Below, piece after piece: positions 23,899 to 36,831 of a stretch of DNA of 64,000 nt. Source of the DNA: Myrica gale (lineage: Eukaryota > Streptophyta > Magnoliopsida > Fagales > Myricaceae). The DNA lies in NCBI GenBank assembly GCA_963930655.1, contig OZ005620.1, positions 4,541,001-4,605,000 on the forward strand, read 5' to 3'. Numbering within the stretch: the stretch's first letter is position 1; each line of letters begins with the position of its first letter. The notes beneath the pieces are model-generated. The model saw nothing but the letters and a program-made list of their open reading frames with translations. It was not told the DNA's origin and searched no databases. The position numbers were made by a program, and so were the translations under genes.

Positions 23899-23907
23899 TA
23901 ATAATTA

Positions 23908-26900
23908 TTAGGTTAGATGTCATAGAGTAACCTTAAAAAATTAATAATACTTAAAAAATTTTAAATTTAAGACCTTAAAATAAATATACCACCAAAACTC
24001 AAACCTTACTTAAGAATTTAAGAATGACAGTTTACTTTACTTTCTCGTTAAGAGAAGAGATGCGCGTCAAGAGTACTTCAAACAACTTCGTCGTGTTCGA
24101 AGTCTTCTTTCGCCTAAATTTAGTTTAACTCGGGGGAGTAATTAAGTATTTGATTAAAATACTAAGGCATGACACACTCTCATATAATAATTGCAACCTC
24201 TACCCCCAACTTTTCTTTTTATATCAATTAATTCACCAATTCTAACCCAATACGTGTCTAAAAAAGGAAATCTAATCTAATTAACTCAACAACTTAGTAA
24301 TTACATAGGAGTCCTACTTGAAATCATAAATCAATTATTATTAGAGTTGGGTATGAATTTGGATGAGAATCTGTTATTTCATGAATATTAAAAAAAAATT
24401 AAAGATAATTATTTTTTATTTTAAAAAATGAAAAAATATTAATTTAAATTAGGAAAAATAGAGTACTGATTTCTCATGTGTCCTTTTCCTTTTCTTGGGT
24501 TTTTGATTACTTGATTATATTTAAAATTGCCTATATCATTGATGCAATAAAATAATGCAGGCTAGCTAGCTAGAAATCAATCAAAATATATAAAAGTTGA
24601 TAACTATTTTCACCAAATGTGTAATTTCTAATATTTATAAAAATTATTTTTTCTTCGATCTTTTGCCTGTTAACTCTTCTTCGTCGTGGAAAGCCAACTT
24701 TCCAAAGTCTTACCTCAAGAAACCGAAGTCATCAGTCATATTGGTTGAACTCACTTTTCTTGCTGGGAAGAGATCACATCTATTAATCCAAGCTTATGTT
24801 CGTTTTCAAAAAGATTTTAGGATTCAAATATATTCACAAAATTACTACCGAACATATTCAGAATTTAAACATAAACACCAATACATTTTGCACAATCTCC
24901 AACAATTTTTTACTTTTTTATTCAACATAAATTTTTTCTATATACTTTTTCGCATAACTCTAATATTTTTTTATTAAACAATTACATCAAATCATTTCTC
25001 TCTCCACTTTACACGAACACTATTCAACATAAATATTCACAACTTCTCTAAAATCCTACATTTTTACTCAAACAAAACATCTGGTCTTGTCATAGGATTC
25101 AACTCATGTAGTTTTTTTTTTATATTGATAAATTTTAATTTAATTATTAATATGACGATTTTTATAATTAGACATGTAATTAATATTTAATTGAAAATTG
25201 TGAGTTAAAAGTGAAGATTTTTTTTTTAAAAATAAAATAAAGAAGGCAATTGTGGAGAAGGTTTTATGGGTTTTATCAAGTTTCTCAAGTTTATTTTGTG
25301 TAATTTTATGCTGTTCGACCTTTATTTGGTTTTGCTTAGAGAGGTAGAAGTGAAAAAGTAATAATTAATTAATTATTAGGGAAAAAACTAAAAGAGATTT
25401 AGAACATTAAAATGATCTGATTTGACCGCTGGCAGTGCTCACATTGGCAATTAGAATAATCAGGAATGTCAGACTAACCGGCTCAGCCTTTAAAGTAAAT
25501 AAATAATTAAATAATAAAATAAAGTCAAAAGTGTACAATTAAAAAATTAAAAAGGGGGGAAAAATATAAATGAACAAAAAGAAACACGTCTAGATGAATG
25601 TACTCTTTTTTTTTTTGGCTAGGATCTAGATGAATGTACTCGCTTTCAAACATTTCTGCACTTTCACGACTGTTTCCACCACGGAAACTTTCTCGAGCCT
25701 GACCCGTATGGTATACAAAGTCCTCCTTTGAAGCCTTCTCCCCCCCTCTCTCTCTCCCTCTGCAGTCTGCAGGATATATTGCCTGTGCTTTGTGCAGGCA
25801 GCTCTTCATTCGTCCAAGATTGTCTGCCTCATTCGGCCGAACTTCCTACTTCTGAGGTACCCAGATTGTTACCTACCCAGTTCATGATTTGTTGAGGGAT
25901 GGCTTCTGTTTTCGGTTTCTGATGGGTTTTCTCTAACTTTTCTTTTTACCTTCTTCGCTTTTTGTGTTTTTGTCTTTCTGTCAATCTTTCCTCCATTATT
26001 TTTCTTTTTTCTAGTTCTTTCAGGCAATAAAAGCAAAAATATTTTCCCTTTTAGTCAGTATGTACGCGCTTTATAGTCCTTTTGTAGACTTCTCCTTGAC
26101 CTTTCACTTCTGGAATTTGGGTGCTTTGTATTATGTCTTCCTTGGGTTGCGCTTTATTCTGTTTTCCTAATCGTCTGTTTGGTTGGTAGGAAATTGGAGG
26201 ACATGAAAATCTTGATTTTTTTTTAATGAAATTTCGGCTGGGCGAGGATGAAAGTCGCGTCAACCGAGTCTAATTGCTGCCTTAGGTTCGTCTTTAGTTT
26301 TCTGGGTTATGGAACGATTAATCAATTTCGATTCAAGAAATTTGCATATTTCTTTTTCCTGCATTTCCCTGTAGTCCTAACATATCACATGGGTACGTTG
26401 AAGTGGGTTTCTATTATTTTTGACAGACTAATTTTTCAGTTTTGCGTTTAGTTGAAGAGTACCTCAGTACCTTTTATTTTGAACAGTATGAAATAGAAAA
26501 TTGTGGCTATAACTCCTTAATGATTGGTGTGGTTTTAGCGCCTCTTGCTTTAGGAATCTTTGAGATGCTTTATGAGTCTCTTACTTTATATCTACCTCTC
26601 CTGCTTCATTTGTATTTCCCTCTTTCCCGGTGCTGCTTCAAGTTGACGAACAGCCTTGGTTTTATTGCTCTTTTGTGTTTATTTAGTTGTTTTCTTTTCT
26701 CGTTTCATCTTTCCGTTCTGGTGGCTTTGGATCATTCTTTGGAATTTTCCTCATGTGTACTATTGAGCTGTTTTTGAGTTTCGAAGACTCCGTACTATCT
26801 TTTTTTAAAATAGTAATTCGCTTTGAAATTGGTTTTTGTTTTTTGGTGGTTGCTCGTTGTAAACAGTGGTGCAATCTTATATTGTTCTTCTTTGCTTCTG

Positions 26901-27006
26901 CAGGATCGTTGTTGATCTCTGTACACTTCAATACTAGCGTCCAATTACAAGACCTTGCACTCCGCAAGCTTTTCTGACAGGATTCTGCATACTTTCATTG
27001 CAAGAA
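23908..27006. other. Intergenic region and SNAP33 upstream/5' UTR
   Basis: AT-rich DNA with no supported gene to about 25600. A further MITE-like AT-rich block occupies about 24800-25080. From about 25600 the T-rich, pyrimidine-rich sequence with CT tracts looks like promoter, 5' UTR and a leader intron of the SNAP33-like gene. A strong 3' splice-site candidate (TTGCTTCTGCAG) lies near 26893-26904. Confidence 0.45.
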
Positions 27007-30000
27007 ATGTTTGGTTTAAAGAGACATCCTGTGAAGATTTCTCAGCATAACTCAGTTCACGCAAGGTCAAACCCTTTTGATGATGACATTGAGGCGGGCA
27101 ACAAGGAAAAAAATAGTTTCGCGAAGAGTTCTTCTGAACCTGCCCTAGTTACACCAAATTTTGGCACTAACCCTTTTGATGAAGACGAGGGGAAAACAAC
27201 CTCATCTTCTTATCTGTCAACTTTAGCGGCGAGACATAAGTACAAGAATGATTTCCGTGACTCAGGTGGATTAGAGAACCAATCCGTGCAAGAGCTGGAG
27301 AGTTATGCTGCGTACAAGGCTGAGGAGACTACGAAGGCAGTCAACGGTTGCCTCAAGATAGTGGAGGACATAAGAGAGGATGCTACCAAAACGATGGTCA
27401 CCTTGCACCAGCAGGGGGAGCAAATTACCCGGGCCCATAGGGCTGCGGCAGACATTGATCAGGATCTTTCTAGGGTATGGCTTTTATCCCAAATCAATTC
27501 CATGTAGTTTTTCTTGCCTTATTGCATGTGCTTCAGCTGCATTAGCACTGTCTTGAACTTTGCAGGCTTTGCCATGGCATTGATATTTTACATATGTTGC
27601 TTCTTCAGTCTTTGTAATAGTGTGTAGACAGAAACATCTACACACTATTACTATCCGGAACAGAAACGTCTGATCCGGAACAGAAACGTCTTTAAATTGG
27701 CTAAATAAGCAATGTTTTATGGGTTTTGATCCGATTCCTGTCTTGAGAACCGTAGTCATGAGCTTGAAAGTAATAGCTAATAAGTTATATTTCTTACACG
27801 TACACCACAATGTAATGAAATTGATCAAGTTTTTTAGTTCCACCATTTTATCCAATAAACCTGATACTCAGTTCTATACTAAGCTTTCTAAGTATTGCTA
27901 CATGGGTGGGAAACAATGAGAAAGAGTCATGGGGAAGGCTAATTGACATGGGGAACCCAATCTCCAATGTGTTGTTGTGACAACCACTCTATTTATCATT
28001 ACCACAAGTGTCCACTGCTGAACTGTCTGCCTGCACCACAATCCTGCTCAACTGCCTCCGTTTTATTGTCCTCATGTAGAAATTGCCCTAGTAAAATAGT
28101 CTTATGCTATTAGGAGTCAAGACACATTTTATCAAAAAGCAGATTAATTACATCATCATGGAGTTGGTGCTTTTTGAGATAGTAAATGGAGTAGGTGATC
28201 TTGTATTTGCGGTATAGTTGTCGAATGTTAACTCCAGAATTGCTCGCTTAGTTTTTTGGTACTTGGTACTACTCCAAGACGCTTTATTAGTACTATTATT
28301 ATTATTATTATTTATTGTCATTATCCGTCCTCTCTCTCTCTCTCTCTCTCTCAGAGAGGGAGGGAGGGGAGAGATGTTTCTAAAGGAAGCATGTCCTCTT
28401 AATGAGTCTTCTGAATGAATTGCTGGTTGTCCTGTTTGCATTGATATTCCTTTTTGTCCCTTATCTTGTTCTACTTTTGTTCAACATACATCCACACAAT
28501 TTCTAATACTTCGATCTCATCATAGCTTAACATACTAAAATTGCAACTAGAAGCTAAGTATTGTAGATGAAAAACTAATTGCTTAAAAAGAAAGAGAAAA
28601 GAGAAAATGCATTAAAACATCAAGATAGACGACATGTACGCTGTCTTTGATACTTTATTCTTCTTGGAAGCTGGGCTAGGAAATATTGATTCTTTTGGCA
28701 TCGCAATCCTTTGATCCAGTTCTCTGGTTTGAAGCTGGTGTTGCCTGGGTTTTTCATGAATCTTCTGAAGTGAGAGTATTCCGTTCATCTTTTTGTTGAT
28801 TACAGGGTGAGAAGCTTCTGGGAAGCCTTGGTGGCATGTTCTCTAAGACTTGGAAGCCAAAGAAAACACGCCCAATAAGGGGCCCTGTTATCACAGGAGG
28901 TTAATATTCTTTCTATTCTATATTCCCATTGATGCATTCATCCTTTTTTCTACACGAATTCCAAAATATTATGGTGAAGAAGACTGGCGATGACTGAACT
29001 ATTTTTGCCTGGCAACTTTGTACTCACTTCTCCTTTTTCTTTTTGTGCTTTTGTTTTGTTTTCTTCATCTGTGATTTATTTGTTTATGCAGATGATACCT
29101 CCAGAAGAAAAGGTAGCCACTTGGAGCAGAAGGAGAAGTTAGGATTGACTTCTGCAGCCAAGGGACGGCCAAGCGCACCAAACCAGCCTGTTGAACCCAC
29201 AAGTGCACTTCAGAAAGTTGAGGTATGTATATAGGTCCACAAATCAAGCAACAATTTACTAGTTTTTGGGGATAGCACGAAAGAAAATTTCCTGTCATGT
29301 GAGAGGTCGGCAAGGAACCCAACCAAAGACTTCGATGAATTCAAAGCAGCCTTGTGGAGTTGATCCCGATTACTTTTGAGGGGTTATCCGTTTGGTTTGT
29401 TCTCGGTTGGCTCATCAACTGTAAAACAACGAAAGCAACATGTCTTATTCATTTCAGAAATATCACTTGCTTAGATGCCTAATCAGTATGGGTTTCGTTG
29501 TTGTAGGGTGGTATATCAATTTACTAACGATAATCATAAAGGCAATTGTTCGCAGTTATGTATACCTAATTTTTTTTTAAAAAAATTGATATCTTTTTGC
29601 CCAAGTCACTCAACCGGTGACCAAGTCCTCCCCTACTTGATTAGACAAACTGAACCGACCACAATTTCTTTCATTCTTTCGTTTTTTTGGCTTTTTAGTT
29701 CTGCCTGTCCGGTTTGATTGCCTACCAACTCCAGTTAGGTTCTAGACTGTCCTCCATCAAGACTAAAGCAAACCATTTTCCTTTATGGTCCTGTTTGCTT
29801 GGTTCTAGATTATCCTTCGGTCCAAAGTAATGCAAACCACGTTCCACTATGTTCTGTTTGGTTGGTTTAGTGTTTTGTCCCCTCTTTTCGAATCCTCTGG
29901 TCTTGTGATGCAAATGTGATTCTACTAATATCCCAGATACGAGCTTGAATACAATTGTGTATTCTCTTCAAAATTATTTTCCAAATCTTTGTTATTACCT

Positions 30001-30557
30001 CCTTTCTTTACCCTCTCCCAAAACTGAAACCCCGACACCCTTTTTCTTTTCCCAAAAGGAAAAAATGAAACGAAAGAGAAAAATCCTTTTCTTTCTCTGT
30101 GGCTATCTTCGCTGTTAATGATTTTTTGGAACATTCTGCCCCCAAAATTCGGTGACTTGGATTTTGTTTATTAATTTCCTCTTGTGGCTCCCCAATGGGA
30201 TATATGTATCTGTCATTCAAGCTCATCATTTCTTTTTTGAAGATGGAAACGGCGAAGCAAGATGATGCACTGTCTAATATAAGTAATGTATTGGGAGAGC
30301 TGAAGGGAATGGCTATTGACATGGGCTCTGCAATGGACAGGTTGGTTGTCTTGATTCAATTACCTTTCAAGTCCAGAAGTTTCCTTTGTCTATTCGATCC
30401 TATTATGCCTTTTGCTTATCAGAATAGATCTAAGTATATCACTCACGACTATTGCAGCCAGAACAAAGCTTTGGAGCATTTCCATGGTGATGTTGACGTT
30501 ATAGACATTCGCGTAAAAGATGCCAATCGGCGTGGTCGTCGTTTACTCGGGAAGTAG
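27007..30557 (+). CDS. SNAP33: SNAP25-type Qb+Qc SNARE, SNAP33-like, five exons
   Basis: Exons 27007-27474, 28806-28899, 29092-29222, 30243-30340 and 30458-30557 join in phase to 296 residues, close to the 300 of Arabidopsis SNAP33. The N-terminus has MFGLKRHP and two NPFD repeats, then the Qb SNARE helix (about residues 97-156) with its central Gln in HQQGEQI. A basic linker follows (KPKKTRPIRGP), then the Qc helix (about 231-296) with central Gln in SQNKAL and the end RRGRRLLGK. SNAP33 pairs with syntaxins such as KNOLLE or PEN1 and with VAMP72 at the plasma membrane and cell plate. There is no membrane span and no palmitoylated Cys cluster, as in plant members. The ATG is chosen over an upstream in-frame TTG. 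The exon 4/5 junction gives Ser where Arg is usual before the Gln. Confidence 0.92.
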
Positions 30558-32469
30558 TGCGAAGAGCAGATCCACCTCCATCTCTCCTTCCAAAACATAA
30601 ATTATCTCTTTTGTTCCTTGTAGACGGTTGTGGACACGGAAACAATCTTTGGTGTATATGGTGTTTTTTTGTTTACTTTGTTGTTTACACGATTGACAGT
30701 AGGGACAATTCTTTTATACCATTATCTTACAGGGCTTGCACTCGCTGGCCAGATCTTTTGAAATTCAACTACCACATCTTTTTTGTTTGTGTTTTGGAGT
30801 ATGAGATTTTTAGACGCAGATTATTGTTGGGAATATGCCAACAAAATTACCAGGAACTACGCCTGTCTTTAACGCCTAAAAGCTCCAACTCTACTATAAG
30901 AATACTGCTACGGGAAGCCGACCTGAAATAAACCTTCTCCCATGGCCGCTCGCTTCACAATATGAACTGGCTTTCGCAAAAAATTTATTTCTGATACTAC
31001 AGCCAGAAACTCGGTTGCACCCAGTGAATTTCAATATATATGCGCACAAAAATCCAAGACCCCCGAATGAGTGCTGACTTGCATTTCTAACCAAAGGCTG
31101 CTCCATGACGTATTCGTCTCCTTCAATCAACCTCACTATTAAGACATGCCTGATCATAAGGATTGGCATATACCTCCGCAGTCTCCACAATCAGGCAGGA
31201 ACCCTTATTTCTACTCTCTACTATCTCTGCATTTGACGTATAGGACTAGGTGGACATTTCTTCAAGTCAATATTAAGAGTTAGAAATCCAAAGAGTCCAT
31301 AGTAAACGGATTAGTGTATGGAAGCTGAGCCGATCAAAGCAAGACTCCAGCCAGTCAAATAACGTAAAATTTTTCAGAACAGTAAATGGAAGCTCCTTCC
31401 ATCTTCCATTTGCTGGCATTTTCCTAAGAACCTTCAGCACCGAGTAGCATCTAATATCTTCTTCATACCCTTCCAACAATGCAAACACAGAGCATTTGAA
31501 ACTGAAATTGGAGCCAAATTTTCGACTTAAATGATATAGTTCTAGACGAAACATACTGTACTGTTGCCACATATTTGTAGGAACCTGATATAAAGTCTCC
31601 GACTACAAGGCCTGTCTATCCTTCTCATTTGTTGGCTGCATTTCCATGGTCAACCACAAACAGGAAGAGAACCATCTGTACAGAATTGTCAAAGCTAACT
31701 GAGTTTCAGAGGGGTTTGCACATCCTCGGATTCTCTGCTTTCGTTTTAGAAGAAGACTAGCTAAAAATGATGAATCACATGACAGCCCCAATTATTTTAC
31801 TTGTCCATGGGAGTCTACTGACCCATTGAACTCCAACGAAACTCTAATCCTTTGCACCATACTACTCTGAACTGAAAACACCAGTCTCAGAGTCCAATCC
31901 TCAACCCTAACAGTTCAACAGCACAACTATAAACACAATAAATCCGATACTGTGAAATTCATTATCAACAAGACAAGCTTGCATTCCTTCGTAGAAAACA
32001 GCTAACCTAAAACTTCTTGTATGCCTTTACGCTGATAATTGTGCCGTAGTTACTAGTTATATTTGCTTAAACATCCCTAATTTCATACAACCAAAAGGTG
32101 TTAACTTGATAATTTCGGCTAAAAATCTCACGAACCCAATTACTCAAAGGGGATTCAAACTGAAGCATCATGCGAACATATGCATCCTCATCCAAGAATT
32201 CAATACCCATCCTAAAAGAGCTCCTTCTTTAGTAGAAAAATTTCCGAGTACCATAGCAATAATTATTACTCAATAAAACCCAAAGTCCAGTAATTCACAA
32301 ACCTTCATTTTCCATATATCCAAAATCAAAAGCATTATATTACTCTAAAAACTAACAAATAGCTTTGCCTCAATCGAGAATGGACTTAGATTTGCTTTCA
32401 AATGTTTAAAAAAACAACAAAAACCGCTCTCAAGAGCTAAAACAAGAAAACGCCATAACTTCTCGGGTT
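30558..32469. other. 3' flanks of SNAP33 and the ISD11-like gene
   Basis: No protein gene is supported. Minus-strand open frames near 31273-31572 and 31603-31791 show no domain. The part below 32469 may contain the 3' UTR of the ISD11-like gene, but I see no clear polyadenylation signal to mark its end. Confidence 0.4.
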
Positions 32470-32757
32470 TCAAGGTTTGACGTCCATGATACTCTTGACC
32501 TTCGGGGCGTAGAGGGAGTAGATGATGACCTGTCTCTTTGCTACCTCGAGCTGGGCCGTGCCGTCAGAGAAGGCAGAAATCGCATCCGGTTCGGACAGGG
32601 TCCGGTTCATGCGGAACCCGTCGACGGTTCGACGCTTGGTGTACTCCCTGATGTTGTAGTCGGTAAACTGCCGGGCAGTCCGTAAGAGCGACCTGACCAG
32701 CCCCAGCACGTCCGACTTTGTCGGAACCCTTCTCGCCGTTGCTGCGGCTGACGCCAT
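32470..32757 (-). CDS. ISD11: LYR-motif protein, ISD11/LYRM4-like
   Basis: Single-exon frame of 95 residues. After a short basic N-terminus rich in Ala/Arg (ATARRVP, possibly mitochondrial-targeting) comes the LYR-family helix, LVRSLLRTARQFTDYNIR followed by EYTKRRTVDGFR. The Tyr of the LYR triplet is Val here. ISD11 binds and stabilises the cysteine desulfurase NFS1 in the mitochondrial Fe-S cluster assembly complex. Length and the F-x-x-YN-x-R pattern fit ISD11 better than other LYRM proteins. The ATG is the first in frame; the base composition is clearly more GC-rich than its surroundings, as expected of coding DNA. Confidence 0.88.
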   Translation of the reverse strand: MASAAATARRVPTKSDVLGLVRSLLRTARQFTDYNIREYTKRRTVDGFRMNRTLSEPDAISAFSDGTAQLEVAKRQVIIYSLYAPKVKSIMDVKP

Positions 32758-33500
32758 CTATCCACTGTTTCTACTGAGACCGAGATAGAAACCTAATTGA
32801 TGTAGGACTAGAAGGATCTAACTTGGGCTGACGGGGTCGCTATGTTTCGTTTCGATTGGGCCTAACCCACTAGCGAGGAAACTAGAACGGCCTAGAAGAG
32901 AATAAATAAATATTATGCAAGGATTTCTCAATATATTAGCATAGTTACTATATTTAACTAATTAATTCTATACAAAAATCTTCCTATTAAAAAATTATGG
33001 TCAATACTACTCTAAGATTAAGTTTAATCCCAATTGAGGTTTTGTTAACTAGTGTGGTAAGATAAGACTTTTGGAAAATATTAATTTTTGAATTATTAGC
33101 TTTAATTCAGGTTCTTTTTAGGGGGAAAAAAGAAACATATTTGTTACTGATTGATTGTTCGTTCTCTCATAAATTCAATGCAAATTTTCTCAATTTTTTT
33201 AAATATCTGTACGTAATTGTCAACTTTTAATAGCAGTTAGGCTTGAAGAGGATAATGATCTATTAAATCACAGAGTTGGAGTCAATCAGATTTAAAAGGA
33301 ATAAGAGAGGATCGAGAGCCTCTGATGTCAAAGTTAGATCTAGATTAAGTTTTTTTAGTCTAGAGAATTAATTAAGCATGAACATATAATGGGGATACCT
33401 ATCTTTTATATGCAGAGAGGATCATAGTCCTAAACGGAGTTTGATACTATGGGGTCTAAGACTCCAAACTTAATGGGAGTTTTAAATCTCCTTGGCGAGA
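32758..33500. other. Upstream of the ISD11-like gene
   Basis: Promoter side of the minus-strand gene, AT-rich with no other gene. No clear TATA box can be assigned. Confidence 0.4.
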
Positions 33501-33750
33501 AGAGGTGGGGTGAATTAATTCATGTCTGTGTGGGCTAAGGGGCCTTGGACGAGCCTGGCAGTCTCGGACAGGCCTGCCAATGGGCTCACTTACCTAGCCT
33601 AAACCCACAATTTAAATACTAGAATTTTACATGGCACGGGGACCATCAGAACATAATAGGATTACCGTGATTCGAAACTTTGTTGCGAGCATGTCTGGGG
33701 TCCTAGGCATAGCCTGCACACCGCTAAGCCACGACTGGTGATCCCAGGCT
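33500..33750 (-). mobile_element. tRNA-derived SINE-like element
   Basis: Read on the minus strand, GTGGCTTAGCGGTGTGCAGG (A-box-like, around 33717-33736) is followed by AGTTTCGAATCAC (B-box-like, around 33667-33679). This is the internal Pol III promoter arrangement, with no complete tRNA fold. It sits just downstream of the intact GH79 gene. The ends are approximate. Confidence 0.45.
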
Positions 33751-33887
33751 AATTCAAATACAAAATAAAATGGACAGATACAAATATGTAATATGTTCAG
33801 CTGCATTGATATGAGAACAGAAAAGGAAAATCTTATCTTATTCATTCGGAATGAAGCTCAAGTGGGTGGGCAGAGTGTAGAGGGAAG

Positions 33888-36831
33888 TTATGCACAAGCA
33901 GGAGCCTCAAAGTTGGGGATTACAATGAAGGCAATGGACAAGGGGGCAAGGCGTATAGGCTGCAAAGTGGGACTAAGGACAGGGTCCAATCTTGGGAGTT
34001 CTCCATTGGTGACATTCAGTGGATTTCCATTCAGAAGCGAGGTTTGGGTCTGAAGCTGCCCATCTTTTGGAGTTAAGTGGTACTCCTCTCTGAATGATTG
34101 TTTATCTGAAGCACTTTTTCCACTCTGTGAAACTTTTACCTCAATGGAACAACTCTCCTTCTCAACGCTTTTCTCCTTCCCCTGCAAATTGTTGTTCACA
34201 TGCTTGAGAAATTTGGTTTCGAGTTCGGTCTGGTTGCTTAAATTAATCAGCAGCAAAGTTATACCCGCCTGTAACAAGATGAATCGCCACAATTAGTAGC
34301 CAATGGAGGAAGAAAAAACTGTGTTTATTTCTCTCTGAACTGAACTATTCAATTCGGACAACAAATTAGAGAGGATCTCTGTCCGAGTTGTTGCCTCCAT
34401 ACTCACGTCAACCCAAAACTCTTCTCGAAAAATATGAACAAAATCAACATGATAGAGCCAGCTTACTCTTCTTTTTGAGCAATGAGCATAAGCACGTAAA
34501 TATGATGGAGCATGGATATCAACTTCAAGGATACGCTTTCCCATAAGTCGATGCCATAGAAGCGCACTTTGCAGAAGAAAACATTCAAACAAAAGGAAGT
34601 AATGACTTAATTAGATGAGGCCACCCCAGAAAAAAGAAAACTGCTACTACAACTGCTACTGCTAGCATATAACGTCTATGCTGGAGTATCTGGAAACCCT
34701 AATTCTCTTGCCTGTAGTAATCTGGATTGGGTTCGAATGTGGTTCTGTTGAGGAGAGCATAGTTCGCACCAACTAAAGTCTGCCTGCAATATACCTTGGT
34801 ACTGAACTTGGCCGCCATTCCAAGCTGATCTAAGTACCTACATTTCATTGTCAAGCAGGAGTCATGCTATAAACGGCAAAGGATGGAATTTATGAGGCGA
34901 CCAAGATTACCAGAAGCTATTTACAAATCGGTCAGATACACCACGACCGCCACCACCATAGGCACCGCCAGATTCTCCGACCCATACAGAAGCCCAAGGA
35001 CCGTGCTCTTGAATCACTCGTTCAATATCTCCAAACGTGCCTGATGCGGAATTGGTTAGGTAAGAAGGATCCAATATCCTATTTATCAGATTAGGATCAT
35101 TACCTGATATGGAAGGGTATGTTAAAGCTGAAGGCACACGACTATTAAGAATATTAAAGACTCAGAGATATGGCTCTGTTCTTGCTATACAGAGCAGAGA
35201 GCTAAAGTGGAAGATACAGAGTTATGCGGTATAGCTTGCAAACCAAGCTATATAACAAGCTCTGTACCTTATCAATAATGGTGTGTTCATATATGAATCA
35301 TCGTTGCATACCTGCACCAAGATTGTACAAGTGATATGTCACTCTATTGACTATGACTGAACCTGAAACCTGAAGAAGCTTCGTATACCAGTTTTTGTCA
35401 AAGAATCCTCCAGGGGCTGCGAGTTTAGCTTTGAAACTGGAATTCCTGTATAACCCATTCATTATTTTTCTGAGGTTGATCAGATCTTTTGCGTACTGTA
35501 CAGCTTCAACTCTTGCACCAATGCCACTTCCGCTCAACTCATTGCCTACAGTAACCAGGGTTAGGATAGAGGCAATAAGCAGAACAAGATAAAAGGAGGA
35601 ATAACGAAGAGGTCAGTCTATAGGTAACATACCAAATTCCCATGAATCTATCTTGTATCCCTTTGAAATGGTATAGTTCATTAGAGCAACCGTATTGCTA
35701 GGGTCCCAGTCCCCTACCCAAAGTGTACTTTTACCCTGCTTCTGCCTCCCATAGAGAGCATTCAACCCAAACGTCACAATTGCCCTGCATAAGCGACATT
35801 CAAACTTTAATCAAAAGAGAAGGAAGCATGCATGCATGCATGCAAGCACGCTTTCAATCTCAGTTGAGTTCTGTAAGGCAAATAAGAGAGAGCTTTCAAA
35901 TTAGAGTACTGAGCTTCAAAGGTATTACGAGGAAGAGAAAAGGAATTCCAGATATTGTAAATGTTACCCCGTCTTACTGAAAAACTGGTTCAGCTCATCC
36001 CACCTCCACATGTATAAACACCCGGCTGTTAATCCAAACATAGAACCTTTTCCCCCTCTCTTAAATGGATGGCAAGGGTACCTTGGATTTCCTACGTTGT
36101 AAATTACTTGGTCTTCTGGAGAACCTCCAATTCTAAGCCTCAAATGGCCGAAAGCTATTCATCCACCAACATTCAATGAAGTAATATTACGGTCATTCTT
36201 CACTCTAAATAATAGTAGTAGAATGTCATGATAAGCTTCTAAAATTATGCAAAAGTTGACTAAAGCAGACAAAACAAACCTCGGATTGTCTTGGCGAGTA
36301 AAGGATTAGACAAGTCCTGGAAAAACCAAACCACATTGCGCTTTTCAGCAAATTAATGAAACATGTTTCACATGGGATAAGGATTCTCTCATGTTCCTGA
36401 TCACCAAAACATGAATAATTTTGGTGGTAATATGAACCATACCGCGTTTTAAAATGTATGGCTTTGATTTTTCATAAATAGGTTGGAATACTGCAAGAGG
36501 ATCCCATTCCTATGCGTTTTAAATGTATGGCTGATACTTGAACAAATATGAATCATGTCAGACACATGAAGATGAAAGGAAAAAAGAAGAAGAAGAAGAA
36601 GTTTCTCTGCATGCCCACCAAATTTATCGCGGATGTATTTCCCATCATGCAGTCGTTGAAGCGACATGTATCGCTGGGAAACCAATCCATAGTTGCACAA
36701 ACGTAATGATCATCAGTTTCAGCTATTGCTCTGATCCCATCGACAAAAATTGTGGCGGGTCTAATTTCATCAGCCCAAATCGAAGGGAGAGAAACCAAGA
36801 CGAGAATCAATGTCAGTTGGCTGAATCCCAT
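33888..36831 (-). CDS. Heparanase-like GH79 endo-beta-glucuronidase, nine exons
   Basis: Exons, 5' to 3': 36831-36619, 36316-36280, 36154-35968, 35784-35633, 35545-35312, 35103-34911, 34837-34712, 34566-34467, 34268-33888. They join in phase to 540 residues, the usual length of plant heparanase-like proteins. Residues 1-20 form a signal peptide (MGFSQLTLILVLVSLPSIWA). The acid/base Glu lies in WEFGNEL (about E199, split by intron 4). The nucleophile Glu lies in WVGESGGA (about E318). The C-terminus ends NFEAPACA, as in the family. The expected role is hydrolysis of beta-glucuronosyl links, for example on arabinogalactan proteins or flavonoid glucuronides, in the wall or vacuole. Intron 7 has a GC donor (CAG|GCAAGA). 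The next ATG was chosen because it opens the signal peptide. A tandem copy with lesions lies upstream. Confidence 0.92.

Noticed and set aside
24597-24977. 126-codon frame on the plus strand
   Set aside because: Phe/Asn/Tyr-rich translation of AT-rich, MITE-like DNA without any domain.
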